Shown here: piece by piece, positions 44,009 to 52,493 of the stretch | Numbering within the stretch: the stretch's first letter is position 1 | How the letters are laid out: each line of letters begins with the position of its first letter | Source of the DNA: Virgibacillus natechei | GTDB lineage: Bacteria; Bacillota; Bacilli; Bacillales; Amphibacillaceae | Assembly: GCF_026013645.1 (NCBI RefSeq) | Contig: NZ_CP110224.1 | Coordinates: 1,364,001-1,428,000 of the forward strand | Reading direction: 5' to 3' | Length of the DNA: 64,000 bases | Notes under the pieces: model-generated | Databases searched by the model: none | The model's input: only the letters and a program-made list of their open reading frames with translations | What the model was told of the DNA's origin: nothing | Program-made: the position numbers and the translations under genes

Positions 44009-45829
44009 TCAATTGGCTTTATCTAATAATTGGCCTCTGTATAATTGGTTGTATTTTCCTTTTACTCTAAGTAGCTCATCATGCGTGCCTTTTTCAATAA
44101 TTTCGCCGTGCTCCAACATAATGATCTTGTCGGCTTCTTGAATGGTATTTAGACGATGGGCAATCACGAAACTGGTTCGCTCGTGCATTAAACGTTTTAA
44201 TGCTTCTTGTATTTTCAATTCGGTAATGGTATCGATATTACTTGTTGCTTCGTCCAGAACTAGAATGGAAGGCTCGGCGAGCAATGCCCTGGCAATAGTC
44301 AAAAGTTGTTTCTGCCCTTGACTGATTCCGCTGCCTTCATGATCAAGAATGGTATCATATCCTTCTGGTAAGCGAATAATGAAATCATGGGCGTTAGCGT
44401 CTTTTGCGGCATCAAGGACGTCTTGATCGGTTGCATCTAAGCGTCCGTAACGGATATTCTCACGGATTGTATTATGGAACAAGAAGGAATCCTGTAACAC
44501 GAATGCCATATGTTGCCTGAGACTGGAGCGTTTAATGTCTTTTATATCCGTACCATCCAACGTTATTTTCCCATCATCATAATTATAAAAACGGGAAATC
44601 AGATTAATAATCGTTGTTTTACCTGCCCCTGTATGGCCAACAAACGCTACGGTCTCCCCAGGTTTCGCGTCAAAGCTCACATTTTTTAGAATAGGCGTCT
44701 CTTCATAGGCAAACGAGACGTTCTCAAAAGCCAAATGTCCATTTGTGGTAGAAAGTTCACTTGCTACGTCTTCATCTTTTTCTTCCTGTTCTTCGTCGAT
44801 CACATTAAACACGCGCTCTGCCCCCGCTATGGCGGAAAGGAGCATGTTAAATTGATTGGATAATTCATTTAATGGTCTCGTGAACTGACGGGCATATTCG
44901 GTGAATATAACGATAACACCAACCGTGATATATCCATTAATAGCAAGGATACCCCCGACCAGCGCTATTAAACCAAAACTAAGGAAATTCAACATATTCA
45001 TTACTTTAGGAATGAATCCAGCAATCGTTTGCGCCCAAAATCCAGTATGCTTTAGGTCTTCATTTCTTTCGGCAAACTCATTAATAACATGGTCTTCTTG
45101 AGAGAAAGTCTTCACAATATGCTGCCCAGAAACAATTTCCTCGACATAACCGTTAACTTCACCTAAGTTTTTTTGCTGTAATTTGTACAGGGGACCAGTT
45201 CGCTTTGTAATCCACTTTATAGCGAAAAGCATTAATGGAATAATTGACATGGTAACCAGCGTTAATACTGGGCTGAGTGTGAGCATTACAACCAAAGTCC
45301 CAACTAGCATTAATATGCTTGAAAAAATTTGAATAACTGATTGGTTTAATGTGTTGTTTACATTATCGATATCATTGGTTAGCCTGCTCATTAATTCACC
45401 GTGCTGACGCTTATCAAAATAGGAAATGGGTAGACGATGAAATTGACGGAATAAATCAGTCCTAAGCGCGTATACCGTATTTTGTGCGACACCTATCATC
45501 CAAAAGTGTTGCAGGAAAACGGATAGGGAATGAAACAAATAAATGATAATTAACCAGATTAACAGAATACCAAGCCCTGAACTTTCCTGCGTAATGATAA
45601 ATTCATCAATTGCCATACCAACCATATATGGACCAAGCAATGCCATTGCTGAACTAATGAATACCATGAATATTACCATCAACATTTTCCCACGCTGTCT
45701 AGCTAGATAGAGAGAAATGCGTTTTATTGTTCCAAACATATTCTTTGGTTTTTTTCTATTATCTGTTGAGACATTATCTACTGGAATCCGCTCATATTGA
45801 AAAGGCTCTTTTAGTTTATTGTTTCGCAT
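44009..45829 (-). CDS. ABC exporter subunit, heterodimer partner 2
   Basis: 606 residues: six membrane helices then an ATPase domain with Walker A GHTGAGKTT, signature region ISQGQKQL (altered from LSGGQ), Walker B ILVLDEATSN with the normal catalytic Glu, and the H-loop VIAHRLN. It pairs with the gene just upstream, whose site is altered in the opposite way. Overlap of 14 bp with that gene and AAAGGAG before the ATG at 45829. Similar to YfiC/YheH-type multidrug exporters of Bacillus; substrate unknown. Confidence 0.92.
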   Translation of the reverse strand: MRNNKLKEPFQYERIPVDNVSTDNRKKPKNMFGTIKRISLYLARQRGKMLMVIFMVFISSAMALLGPYMVGMAIDEFIITQESSGLGILLIWLIIIYLFHSLSVFLQHFWMIGVAQNTVYALRTDLFRQFHRLPISYFDKRQHGELMSRLTNDIDNVNNTLNQSVIQIFSSILMLVGTLVVMLTLSPVLTLVTMSIIPLMLFAIKWITKRTGPLYKLQQKNLGEVNGYVEEIVSGQHIVKTFSQEDHVINEFAERNEDLKHTGFWAQTIAGFIPKVMNMLNFLSFGLIALVGGILAINGYITVGVIVIFTEYARQFTRPLNELSNQFNMLLSAIAGAERVFNVIDEEQEEKDEDVASELSTTNGHLAFENVSFAYEETPILKNVSFDAKPGETVAFVGHTGAGKTTIINLISRFYNYDDGKITLDGTDIKDIKRSSLRQHMAFVLQDSFLFHNTIRENIRYGRLDATDQDVLDAAKDANAHDFIIRLPEGYDTILDHEGSGISQGQKQLLTIARALLAEPSILVLDEATSNIDTITELKIQEALKRLMHERTSFVIAHRLNTIQEADKIIMLEHGEIIEKGTHDELLRVKGKYNQLYRGQLLDKAN

Positions 45830-47549
45830 ATGCGTACTCCTTTCCAAATTGGGACTCCACAATTCTGCTATAAAGATCAGAAACTTTTAGTAGCTCGTCA
45901 TGTGTATCAATTTCCAGAACCTTACCGTTGTCCATTAGTAAAATACGGTCCGCACTGCTGGCTGTTGAGATTTTTTGTGTAATAATCAGCGTGGTGCAAT
46001 GGTAATCTTGTATGGCTTCCAGTAGAAGGGATTCCGTAGCTAAATCAAGTGCACTTGTGCTATCATCCAGCAATAGAATTTTCGGCTTGCGGATTAACGC
46101 ACGAGCTATTGAAATTCGTTGCTTTTGCCCTCCTGAAAGGTTAACGCCTTTTTGTCCAATTCTCGTATCATACTGATCTGGAAGGTCTATTATCGTCTCA
46201 TGGATTTGTGCGTCTTTTGCTGCTTGCACAATCTCTTCAGGTGTTGCACCTTTTTTGCCCCATGCGATATTACTACTAATAGAACCAGAGAATAGTAAAG
46301 GGTTTTGTGGTACATAGCCAATGCTTCCGCGAATTTGATCTAATGTATAAGCTGTTATCGGTTTCTGATCAATAAATATTGTTCCTGCACTTACATCGTA
46401 CAGGTGTGGTATCAACTGAAACATAGTCGTTTTACCAGCACCAGTCGCACCAATAACCGCAAGCTTCTCACCCGGATCAACCGTGAAGGAAATATCTTTC
46501 AAGGTTGATTCACTGGCATTAGGATAGGTGAAGGATACATGATCATACTCAATTTTCCCATCTTTAACGGCTGTTTTTGGATCGGTGTCTTTATGGTCAG
46601 TTAAATCAACATCCAGTGTAAGAACTTCACTCAGCCTGCTGGATGATGCTTTCATGCGAGAAAAAGCTAATATAATAAATGTAAACATGGAAATAGACAT
46701 CGACACCCGCATTGCATAGTTAACAATTGTCACAACATCGCCAACGGATGCTTGACCGGCAATTGTCTGTACGCTACCAAACCAAATAATGAAAATTAAG
46801 CTGATATTCATTACAAATAATAGAACAGGCATGGACGATTCAACAAATCGAAAGGCCGAACGAGTTGTATTTGCTAAGTTAGCATTTGCTTTTGTAAAAC
46901 GGTCCTCTTCAAAATTACGTCTGAGAAAAGCTTTAATTAGTCGCATACCTGCAAGGTTTTCCTGCATCACGCGATTTACATGATCCACATTCTTCTGTAT
47001 TTTACTAAACAACCTGCTCGCAATTCGAAGCACCCACACTAGAAAAATAATGAGTAGCGGTACCGTAACCAGAAATATGAGTGCAAGGCTTGCATTCACG
47101 ACAAAAGCCATAATAACCCCACCTAATACGATTAATGGCGCTCGTGCCATGATTCGGAGGGCCATGAATATGGTGTTTTGAACTTGACGAACATCATTTG
47201 TAAATCGTGTCACAAGACCGGAAGTCGGATATTCATTTAAATTTGAATAGGAGAAATCCTGTATTTTTTCAAATAACTTTTGGCGGATATCATAGCCAAA
47301 TGCAAAACTTACGTGAGATGAATAAAAGGAATTAAATATTCCTGCAACAAACGCGATCAAAGAGAGGCCTATCATAATACCGCCCCACATTAAAATAGTA
47401 TTTAAATCTTGATTTGTAACCCCATCATCGATCATCTTTCCCAAAAAGAAAGGAAGGAGCAGATCTGCAGCAAGCTCGACAAACATCAACGCATAAGCAA
47501 TAACAATGGGGAGCTTGTAAGGCTTCAAAAAGGAAAACGTTTTTTTCAT
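45816..47549 (-). CDS. ABC exporter subunit, heterodimer partner 1
   Basis: 577 residues: six membrane helices (about 15-300) and an ATPase domain with Walker A GATGAGKT at 367-374, canonical signature LSGGQ at 471-475, but Walker B ILLLDD with Asp496 in place of the catalytic Glu, and Q525 in place of the H-loop histidine (IITQKIST). So one ATP site of the heterodimer is degenerate, as in YfiB/C, YheI/H and BmrC/D-type exporters. First gene of a two-gene operon. No regulator gene is adjacent. Confidence 0.93.
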   Translation of the reverse strand: MKKTFSFLKPYKLPIVIAYALMFVELAADLLLPFFLGKMIDDGVTNQDLNTILMWGGIMIGLSLIAFVAGIFNSFYSSHVSFAFGYDIRQKLFEKIQDFSYSNLNEYPTSGLVTRFTNDVRQVQNTIFMALRIMARAPLIVLGGVIMAFVVNASLALIFLVTVPLLIIFLVWVLRIASRLFSKIQKNVDHVNRVMQENLAGMRLIKAFLRRNFEEDRFTKANANLANTTRSAFRFVESSMPVLLFVMNISLIFIIWFGSVQTIAGQASVGDVVTIVNYAMRVSMSISMFTFIILAFSRMKASSSRLSEVLTLDVDLTDHKDTDPKTAVKDGKIEYDHVSFTYPNASESTLKDISFTVDPGEKLAVIGATGAGKTTMFQLIPHLYDVSAGTIFIDQKPITAYTLDQIRGSIGYVPQNPLLFSGSISSNIAWGKKGATPEEIVQAAKDAQIHETIIDLPDQYDTRIGQKGVNLSGGQKQRISIARALIRKPKILLLDDSTSALDLATESLLLEAIQDYHCTTLIITQKISTASSADRILLMDNGKVLEIDTHDELLKVSDLYSRIVESQFGKEYAYAKQ

Positions 47550-47725
47550 GATGTACCCCCGTATAAATAAATAGACAATTACCTAATCATTATAGTACGA
47601 AAACTGGATTATTTCCAGTCGCTTATTTCGAGTAGCGAAACGTTTTCTCAAGGGGACACTGGGTGAAAAAATTCTTAAATTCTTCGTAATTAGGAGTGAT
47701 TTATCTATGTTTTGTTGAAATTATA

Positions 47726-47754
47726 TTGACAGATATTCGTACATTGTATATAGT
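47726..47754 (+). promoter_or_regulatory. Promoter of the tRNA-Val gene
   Basis: -35 TTGACA (47726-47731), 17-bp spacer, -10 TATAGT (47749-47754), 28 nt before the mature tRNA. Confidence 0.8.
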
Positions 47755-47781
47755 ATTAAATGTACGAACTACCTAGCACAC

Positions 47782-47854
47782 GATTCCGTAGCTCAGCTGG
47801 GAGAGCGCATGCTTGACAGGCATGAGGTCGTTGGTTCGAGCCCAATCGGAATCA
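47782..47854 (+). tRNA. tRNA-Val (anticodon GAC)
   Basis: Acceptor GATTCCG/CGGAATC, D arm GCTCAGCTGGGAGAGC, anticodon arm CATGC-TTGACAG-GCATG with anticodon GAC, T arm GTTGG-TTCGAGC-CCAAT, discriminator A. CCA is not encoded. It has its own promoter and terminator; no other tRNA is next to it. Confidence 0.95.
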
Positions 47855-47858
47855 TTAT

Positions 47859-47907
47859 AAAAGAGTCTGTAATTATTGAGATATCAATGATTACAGACTC
47901 TTTTTTT
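47859..47907 (+). terminator. Terminator after tRNA-Val
   Basis: A stem of about 20 bp with one mismatch, AAAAGAGTCTGTAATTATTG (47859-47878) with CAATGATTACAGACTC and T7. Confidence 0.95.
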
Positions 47908-47945
47908 AGCAGATACAAGAGTATAAACTTTCTTACTGCATATAG
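47908..47945 (+). repeat. Type-A hairpin repeat, copy 12 (left part)
   Basis: AGCAGATACAAGAGTATAAA-CTTTCTTACTGCATA directly after the tRNA terminator T7 tract. Confidence 0.75.
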
Positions 47946-48102
47946 AGGGAGTATATAATCTTATTCCTTAATAGGGTAGAATATTTAGATAGGTTATTTC
48001 TCCTATTTCTACCAATCTGCCCCTTGACTTCTAACCTCTGAGACGAGGCGGCAGCCGAGTTTTTCTCAATATGCAGGAGTAAAGTGGGTTTATCCCACTT
48101 TA

Positions 48103-48309
48103 CTAGTAATATTTGTGTTTTTTATCCTTTTCTTTATCCTTTTCTGAAACATCTTCTTGATCTAAATCTGCATTTGAACGAACTTTTGCTTTATAGTCTG
48201 CATCAAAATAAACGTCAACATTAACATAAGTGTTTCCATTTTCTGTTACTTTAGTGGTGTTTCTATTATCATAATGTCCATTAGGTTTTCTTTTTCTCCA
48301 TTGGCCCAT
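48103..48309 (-). CDS. Small charged protein with GNTYVNV motif
   Basis: 68 residues: MGQWRKRKPNGHYDNRNTTK, then TENGNTYVNVDVYFDADYKA and a Lys/Asp-rich end. AAAGGAGGG is 6 nt before the ATG at 48309. The GN(S/T)YV(D/N)VD segment recalls the genes at 26669 and 27016, suggesting a common family; function unknown, spore or surface role possible but unproven. Confidence 0.7.
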   Translation of the reverse strand: MGQWRKRKPNGHYDNRNTTKVTENGNTYVNVDVYFDADYKAKVRSNADLDQEDVSEKDKEKDKKHKYY

Positions 48310-48412
48310 TTTATTCCCTCCTTTCTTATGTTTTGGCTGATTTCTAATAAATTGTTGTTTTAGACACAAAATCTATAAAAGACGACGTAATGACAATTCT
48401 AGTTGAGAGCAG

Positions 48413-48521
48413 GTATTCGCTACGGAAACACATTTCGCGCACCTTAGGGCGGCTGGTGAGCCTCCTTGCCCGCGGAAAGCATCCGCCCGAAGCGATCCCG
48501 AACGGCGATTATAGCAAATAC
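48413..48521. repeat. Type-D dispersed repeat
   Basis: GTATTCGCTA at the left and TAGCAAATAC at the right are imperfect inverted ends; the middle GGCTGGTGAGCCTCCTTGCC-CGCGGAAAGC is a block that I remember from many Bacillaceae intergenic regions. Higher GC than its surroundings. Only one copy in this window. Confidence 0.55.
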
Positions 48522-48675
48522 TTATAGCAAACAGAACTTATGTCATCTTTTATATCTACTTCGACATAGTTAAAAGCAATAATGCTTATGAAAGGTGTCT
48601 ATGTTTTTAATCCCTTGAGGGACATGGTCTAACAATTAAGAATTCAATCATTTAAAAACTTTATGAAAAAAGGTG

Positions 48676-48704
48676 TTGACAAACTATTGAGAATTGCATA
48701 GAAT
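48676..48704 (+). promoter_or_regulatory. Promoter of the tandem T-box leader
   Basis: -35 TTGACA (48676-48681), 17-bp spacer, -10 TAGAAT (48699-48704), about 80 nt before stem I of the first T-box. Confidence 0.75.
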
Positions 48705-48782
48705 ACAATGTAATATAAAAAAGTTAATTACTTAAATAATTTGGCAATGAGAGGTCACAAATAGTGTTTTATCTCCCTGTTT

Positions 48783-49000
48783 TAGAGAGCTGATGGTGGT
48801 GAGAATCAGTCAAAGATAAGCATGAAGTACAGCCTGGAGCTTCTTTTTCGTAGTAAAGAGAGATCTTTATGAAGAAAAAGACGGTCATTCGATCGTTAAC
48901 AAAGCAAAGTGGTGAAGATATCCAAGATATGATTCACAACTAGGGTGGTACCGCGATTACAATCGTCCCTACTGGTTAATAAATCAGTAGGGGCTTTTTT
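48783..49000 (+). ncRNA. T-box riboswitch 1 of a tandem pair (probably Tyr)
   Basis: Stem I begins AGAGAGCTGATGGTGG; the specifier loop reads ATGAAGTACAGCC, giving TAC (48828-48830) as the most likely codon; the T-box AGGGTGGTACCGCGATT is at 48942-48958; the terminator CGTCCCTACTG...CAGTAGGGGC with T6 follows (48964-48999). Confidence 0.9.
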
Positions 49001-49067
49001 AATAGAAAAATTGAATAGATATATAGGCAACGAAAGGAAAACTAGTAGTGTTTTTATCTCCCTGTTT

Positions 49068-49283
49068 AGAGAGCTGATGGTGGTGAGAATCAGTCAAAGA
49101 TGAGCATGAAGTACAGTCCTGGAGCTTCTTCTTCGTCGTAAAGAGAAATCGTTATGATGAAGAGGCGGTCATTTTAGATCGTTAACAATTCAAGAGGTGA
49201 ACAACAAAAGGTTCACAACTAGGGTGGTACCGCGATTACAATCGTCCCTGTCGTTTAAATGTTAGCGACAGGGATGATTTTTT
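49068..49283 (+). ncRNA. T-box riboswitch 2 of a tandem pair (probably Tyr)
   Basis: Near copy of the first: AGAGAGCTGATGGTGG, ATGAAGTACAGTCC (TAC at 49112-49114), AGGGTGGTACCGCGATT at 49221-49237 and terminator ATCGTCCCTGTCG...GCGACAGGGATGAT with T6. The aroA start lies 87 nt downstream. Confidence 0.92.
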
Positions 49284-49369
49284 GTTTAAGGGAGTGATGC
49301 AGGAAGTTTCTTTTATCAAGGAAGGTAATGAATGGTTATGGTTAAATTTAAAATACAGGAGGAATTACA

Positions 49370-50446
49370 ATGACTGCAAACGAATTACAAGAGCTACGTA
49401 ATAAAATTGATGAGGTAAATTTACAAATTTTAACGTTATTAAACGAACGTGCAGAAATCGTTCAAGAAATAGGGGAGAACAAGGAAAAGCAAGGAGTAGT
49501 CCGGTTTGACCCAGTCCGTGAACGTCAAGCACTTGATTTAATACTTGAAAAGCATGATGGACCTTTTGAGTCATCAACGATTCAGCATCTTTTTAAAGAA
49601 ATTTTTAAGGCAAGCTTAGAACTTCAGGAAGATGATCATAAAAAAGCGTTATTGGTTTCGCGCAAAGCACGTCCTGAAAATACGATTGTTGATGTTAATG
49701 ATGAGAAAATAGGTAATGGGGAACAGCAATTCATTATGGGGCCATGTGCGGTTGAAGGTTATGACCAAGTAAAAGCTGTTGCTATAGCAATGAAAGAGCA
49801 GGGACTTACATTAATGCGTGGGGGAGCTTTCAAGCCTAGAACTTCTCCATACGATTTCCAGGGGTTAGGAATAGAAGGGTTACAAATATTAAGAAAAGTT
49901 GCAGATGAAGTAGGGATGTCAGTGATTAGTGAAATCCTTTCTCCAGAAGATGTCGAAGAGGCTTTGGATTATGTAGATGTTATTCAAGTAGGTGCCCGCA
50001 ACATGCAAAATTTTGAATTGCTTAAAACGGTTGGAAGAGTGAAAAAGCCAGTGTTACTTAAACGTGGCCTTTCCGCAACCATTGATGAATTTATTAATGC
50101 AGCGGAATATATTATTTCACAAGGAAACGACCAGATCATTTTATGTGAGCGTGGTATTCGCACATATGAAAAAGCGACAAGAAACACATTAGATATATCT
50201 GCTGTACCAGTCTTGAAGAAAGAAACACATTTACCAGTTATCGTGGATGTAACACACTCTACAGGAAGAAAAGACTTACTCTTCCCAACCGCAAAAGCAG
50301 CACTAGCAATTGGAGCTGACGCGGTTATGGCAGAAGTTCACCCAGATCCTGCTGTAGCATTATCTGATTCAGCCCAGCAAATGAACATTCCTGAATTTAA
50401 TGAGTTCATGAATGATTTAAAAGAGTTTAAAGGTAAATTAGCTTAA
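49370..50446 (+). CDS. aroA: Bifunctional DAHP synthase/chorismate mutase
   Basis: 358 residues. N-terminal AroQ-type chorismate mutase (1-90: [24 protein letters not shown]), then a type I-beta DAHP synthase (KdsA-like; [44 protein letters not shown]). It catalyses the first step of aromatic amino-acid synthesis and, through the mutase domain, senses chorismate/prephenate. AGGAGG precedes the ATG. Two tandem T-boxes upstream point to control by uncharged tRNA-Tyr. The name aroA follows B. subtilis usage (aroG/aroF elsewhere). Confidence 0.96.
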   Translation: MTANELQELRNKIDEVNLQILTLLNERAEIVQEIGENKEKQGVVRFDPVRERQALDLILEKHDGPFESSTIQHLFKEIFKASLELQEDDHKKALLVSRKARPENTIVDVNDEKIGNGEQQFIMGPCAVEGYDQVKAVAIAMKEQGLTLMRGGAFKPRTSPYDFQGLGIEGLQILRKVADEVGMSVISEILSPEDVEEALDYVDVIQVGARNMQNFELLKTVGRVKKPVLLKRGLSATIDEFINAAEYIISQGNDQIILCERGIRTYEKATRNTLDISAVPVLKKETHLPVIVDVTHSTGRKDLLFPTAKAALAIGADAVMAEVHPDPAVALSDSAQQMNIPEFNEFMNDLKEFKGKLA

Positions 50447-50450
50447 AATT

Positions 50451-50487
50451 AAAGTGCAACTAACCTGATGTGTTAGTTGTGCTTTTT
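50451..50487 (+). terminator. Terminator after aroA
   Basis: AAAGTGCAACTAAC (50451-50464) and GTTAGTTGTGCTTTTT (50472-50487). Confidence 0.9.
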
Positions 50488-50573
50488 CATGAATAACACA
50501 TCCTGTCTTTTCCAGTTATAATTAATGTGTATATCAACCATAATAAGATCACTAAAAATAAGGAGTGATATAA

Positions 50574-50786
50574 ATGGGCGAATACACTCGGTTTCATGTT
50601 GGGCAAAAGGCACCAAATAATGGGGTATATATAGAAATTGGTGAAACAGGGAGTAATGTGAATGATCCGGAGCAAGTGGAACTTGATGCTGGAGACAAAT
50701 TCCCTGAAAATTCCAATCAAGACCGTGTATGGATCAATAAAAGAAATTCAACAAAGCCAGGTGTACAAGGACGTCGGTCTAATTAA
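50574..50786 (+). CDS. yjzC: YjzC family small protein
   Basis: 70 residues: TRFHVGQKAPNNGVYIEIGE, TGSNVNDPEQVELDAGDKFP, then DRVWINKR. This matches the YjzC family of Bacillaceae as I remember it; function unknown. AAGGAGTGA precedes the ATG by 5-6 nt. It stands alone, whereas in B. subtilis yjzC lies nearer to yjzD. Confidence 0.85.
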   Translation: MGEYTRFHVGQKAPNNGVYIEIGETGSNVNDPEQVELDAGDKFPENSNQDRVWINKRNSTKPGVQGRRSN

Positions 50787-50925
50787 TAGGATTATTTAGT
50801 GGTGGGTTACAAACTCCACCACTATCTTATTCAATGGAGTTGTTTACTCCTATGAAAATGAACCATTTTCATCATATTATTGGTAAAGTTTCCATTCATG
50901 ATTGGCTACCCGCTAACTGCGATAA

Positions 50926-50967
50926 AAGAGATGTACTCAACGTATATATACATTGAGTACATCTCTT
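50926..50967. terminator. Long palindromic hairpin
   Basis: AAGAGATGTACTCAA (50926-50940) and TTGAGTACATCTCTT (50953-50967) with a GTATATATAC palindrome in the loop. It can act as a terminator for genes on both sides. A short type-C-like piece (CCCGCTAACTGCGATAAAAG) precedes it. Confidence 0.7.
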
Positions 50968-51006
50968 GTGTACATGGAAGTATAGAGGGTAATGCATAAC
51001 TCTAAC

Positions 51007-51105
51007 CTAAGGACGATTTCGTGGGTACTTTTTATCGTCTTTCATATCGTTTATTTCTTCTTTGCTCTTATTCTTTGATTTTTCCTTTTTTCCTTTTTTG
51101 CTCAT
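51007..51105 (-). CDS. Lysine-rich 32-residue peptide
   Basis: MSKKGKKEKSKNKSKEEIND then MKDDKKYPRNRP. AAGGAGGG lies 7 nt before the ATG at 51105, a full ribosome site. Very basic; such short Lys-rich peptides occur in Bacillaceae, but the function is unknown. It is divergent from the 52-residue gene at 51322. Confidence 0.6.
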   Translation of the reverse strand: MSKKGKKEKSKNKSKEEINDMKDDKKYPRNRP

Positions 51106-51321
51106 GAGATACCCTCCTTCTTGTAATGTCAGCGATCATAAGTTATGGATGTTACCTCATTAGACGAGGTCTTCTTCTATAGTTTGAACGGATTGCACGA
51201 AAAAATGTATGGATAGTATATACAATGGTATTGCAAAATTTACTGTTAATCATCGAAATAGGAATATTGACCGTGGGCATAATAGTAATGCAAGTAACTA
51301 TTGTTTGAGGAGGTTCTATTC

Positions 51322-51480
51322 GTGTCAGAAGAAAATAAAAATCGCAATAAAGATAAAAATAAACAGAGAAACGTAATTAAATATGATACACAACCGAAGC
51401 ATGAGAAGAACGATACAGAGTTAGCAAGCGATAGTGAGTTTCTTAATTTAGAAAATAAGAAAAACAAAAGAAAACGATAA
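51322..51480 (+). CDS. Hydrophilic 52-residue protein
   Basis: Starts GTG with GAGGAGG 8 nt upstream: SEENKNRNKDKNKQRNVIKY, then ELASDSEFLNLENKKNKRKR. Asn/Lys-rich, no hydrophobic segment, with a central acidic part. Possibly a small spore protein or stress peptide; no family recognised. A strong terminator follows directly, which supports a real gene. Confidence 0.65.
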   Translation: MSEENKNRNKDKNKQRNVIKYDTQPKHEKNDTELASDSEFLNLENKKNKRKR

Positions 51481-51490
51481 AAAATCGAGT

Positions 51491-51525
51491 GGTAGCGCAT
51501 TTTTTCATGCATGCGCTACCGTTTT
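51491..51525 (+). terminator. Terminator after the 52-residue gene
   Basis: GGTAGCGCAT (51491-51500) and ATGCGCTACC (51511-51520), then GTTTT. Confidence 0.85.
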
Positions 51526-51698
51526 ATATGGTCGAGCAATTAGAATCCATTATAAAGATATCTCTCCTTCATTACGTAATGTTTAAATCTTTCTAAAAAC
51601 GCTTTTGATAAACGAAGATATGTTTAAAGAGCCTTCTTTTTCTCTGTTCTGTTATTATAATGAGAGAATATATTTTTAGATTATAAAGGATGATTTAG

Positions 51699-52340
51699 TT
51701 GGCTGATACACATGTTTTTTCTAAAGGCGAGGAAATTGCTAATACGATTACCCATGGGATTGGGGCAGTCTTAAGTCTTGCGGGACTAGTGATTTTAATT
51801 GTGTTTTCTACGTTACATGGTACGGGTTGGCACGTTGTGAGTTTCACTGTTTTTGGTGTGACGATGTTTATTTTATATATATCCTCCACATTTGTACATG
51901 CGTTACCACCAGGTAAGGCAAAAGATTTGTTTGAGATATTTGATCACTCTGCCATCTATTTATTTATTGCTGGAACCTATACACCTTTTACGTTTATCGT
52001 CATACAAGGTGCACTGGGCTGGACAATGTTTGGAATTGTGTGGGGCCTTGCGATAGCTGGAGTGGTTTTTAAATCGTACTTTGTTAAAAGATTTCTATTT
52101 ACCTCGACGTTCCTGTACATTGTAATGGGGTGGATGGTTATCCTTGGATGGAATGAGATTGTTGATAACTTACATATAAATGGTGTGATTTTACTAGTAA
52201 TAGGTGGGCTCTTTTATACGGTTGGCGCTATCTTTTATGTGTGGCGAGGCTTTAAGTACCATCATATGGTATGGCATTTATTTGTCATAGCAGGAACAAC
52301 AGCCCACTTTTTCTGTGTATTGATCTATTTATTGCCATAG
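51699..52340 (+). CDS. PAQR/hemolysin III family membrane protein
   Basis: 213 residues with seven membrane helices. Family signature: EEIANTITHGIGA at the start, STFVHALPPG, FDHSAIYLFIAGTYTPF, and HHMVWHLFVIAGTTAHF near the end; the Ser/His/Asp residues would bind zinc, as in adiponectin receptor-type hydrolases. B. subtilis YplQ and B. cereus hemolysin III belong here. TTG start with AAAGGATGA 8 nt upstream. The 145 bases to mgtE contain no M-box riboswitch that I can recognise. Confidence 0.92.
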   Translation: MADTHVFSKGEEIANTITHGIGAVLSLAGLVILIVFSTLHGTGWHVVSFTVFGVTMFILYISSTFVHALPPGKAKDLFEIFDHSAIYLFIAGTYTPFTFIVIQGALGWTMFGIVWGLAIAGVVFKSYFVKRFLFTSTFLYIVMGWMVILGWNEIVDNLHINGVILLVIGGLFYTVGAIFYVWRGFKYHHMVWHLFVIAGTTAHFFCVLIYLLP

Positions 52341-52493
52341 AAAATATTTTTGTGAATGTATTTTTACTTGGCCACACGAATGTTAAAATCTCATTATTAA
52401 CGGGTAAATGGGTTTGTAAAAACAAGTTACCATATTTTTGCTTTCACTGGGCATGCTAAAAGGAATTCTATTTAAAGAAGGGAGGTGGTTCGG

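Noticed and set aside
52341..52493. M-box magnesium riboswitch before mgtE
   Set aside because: The spacer is only about 150 bp and I could not recognise the conserved core; no terminator stem is present.
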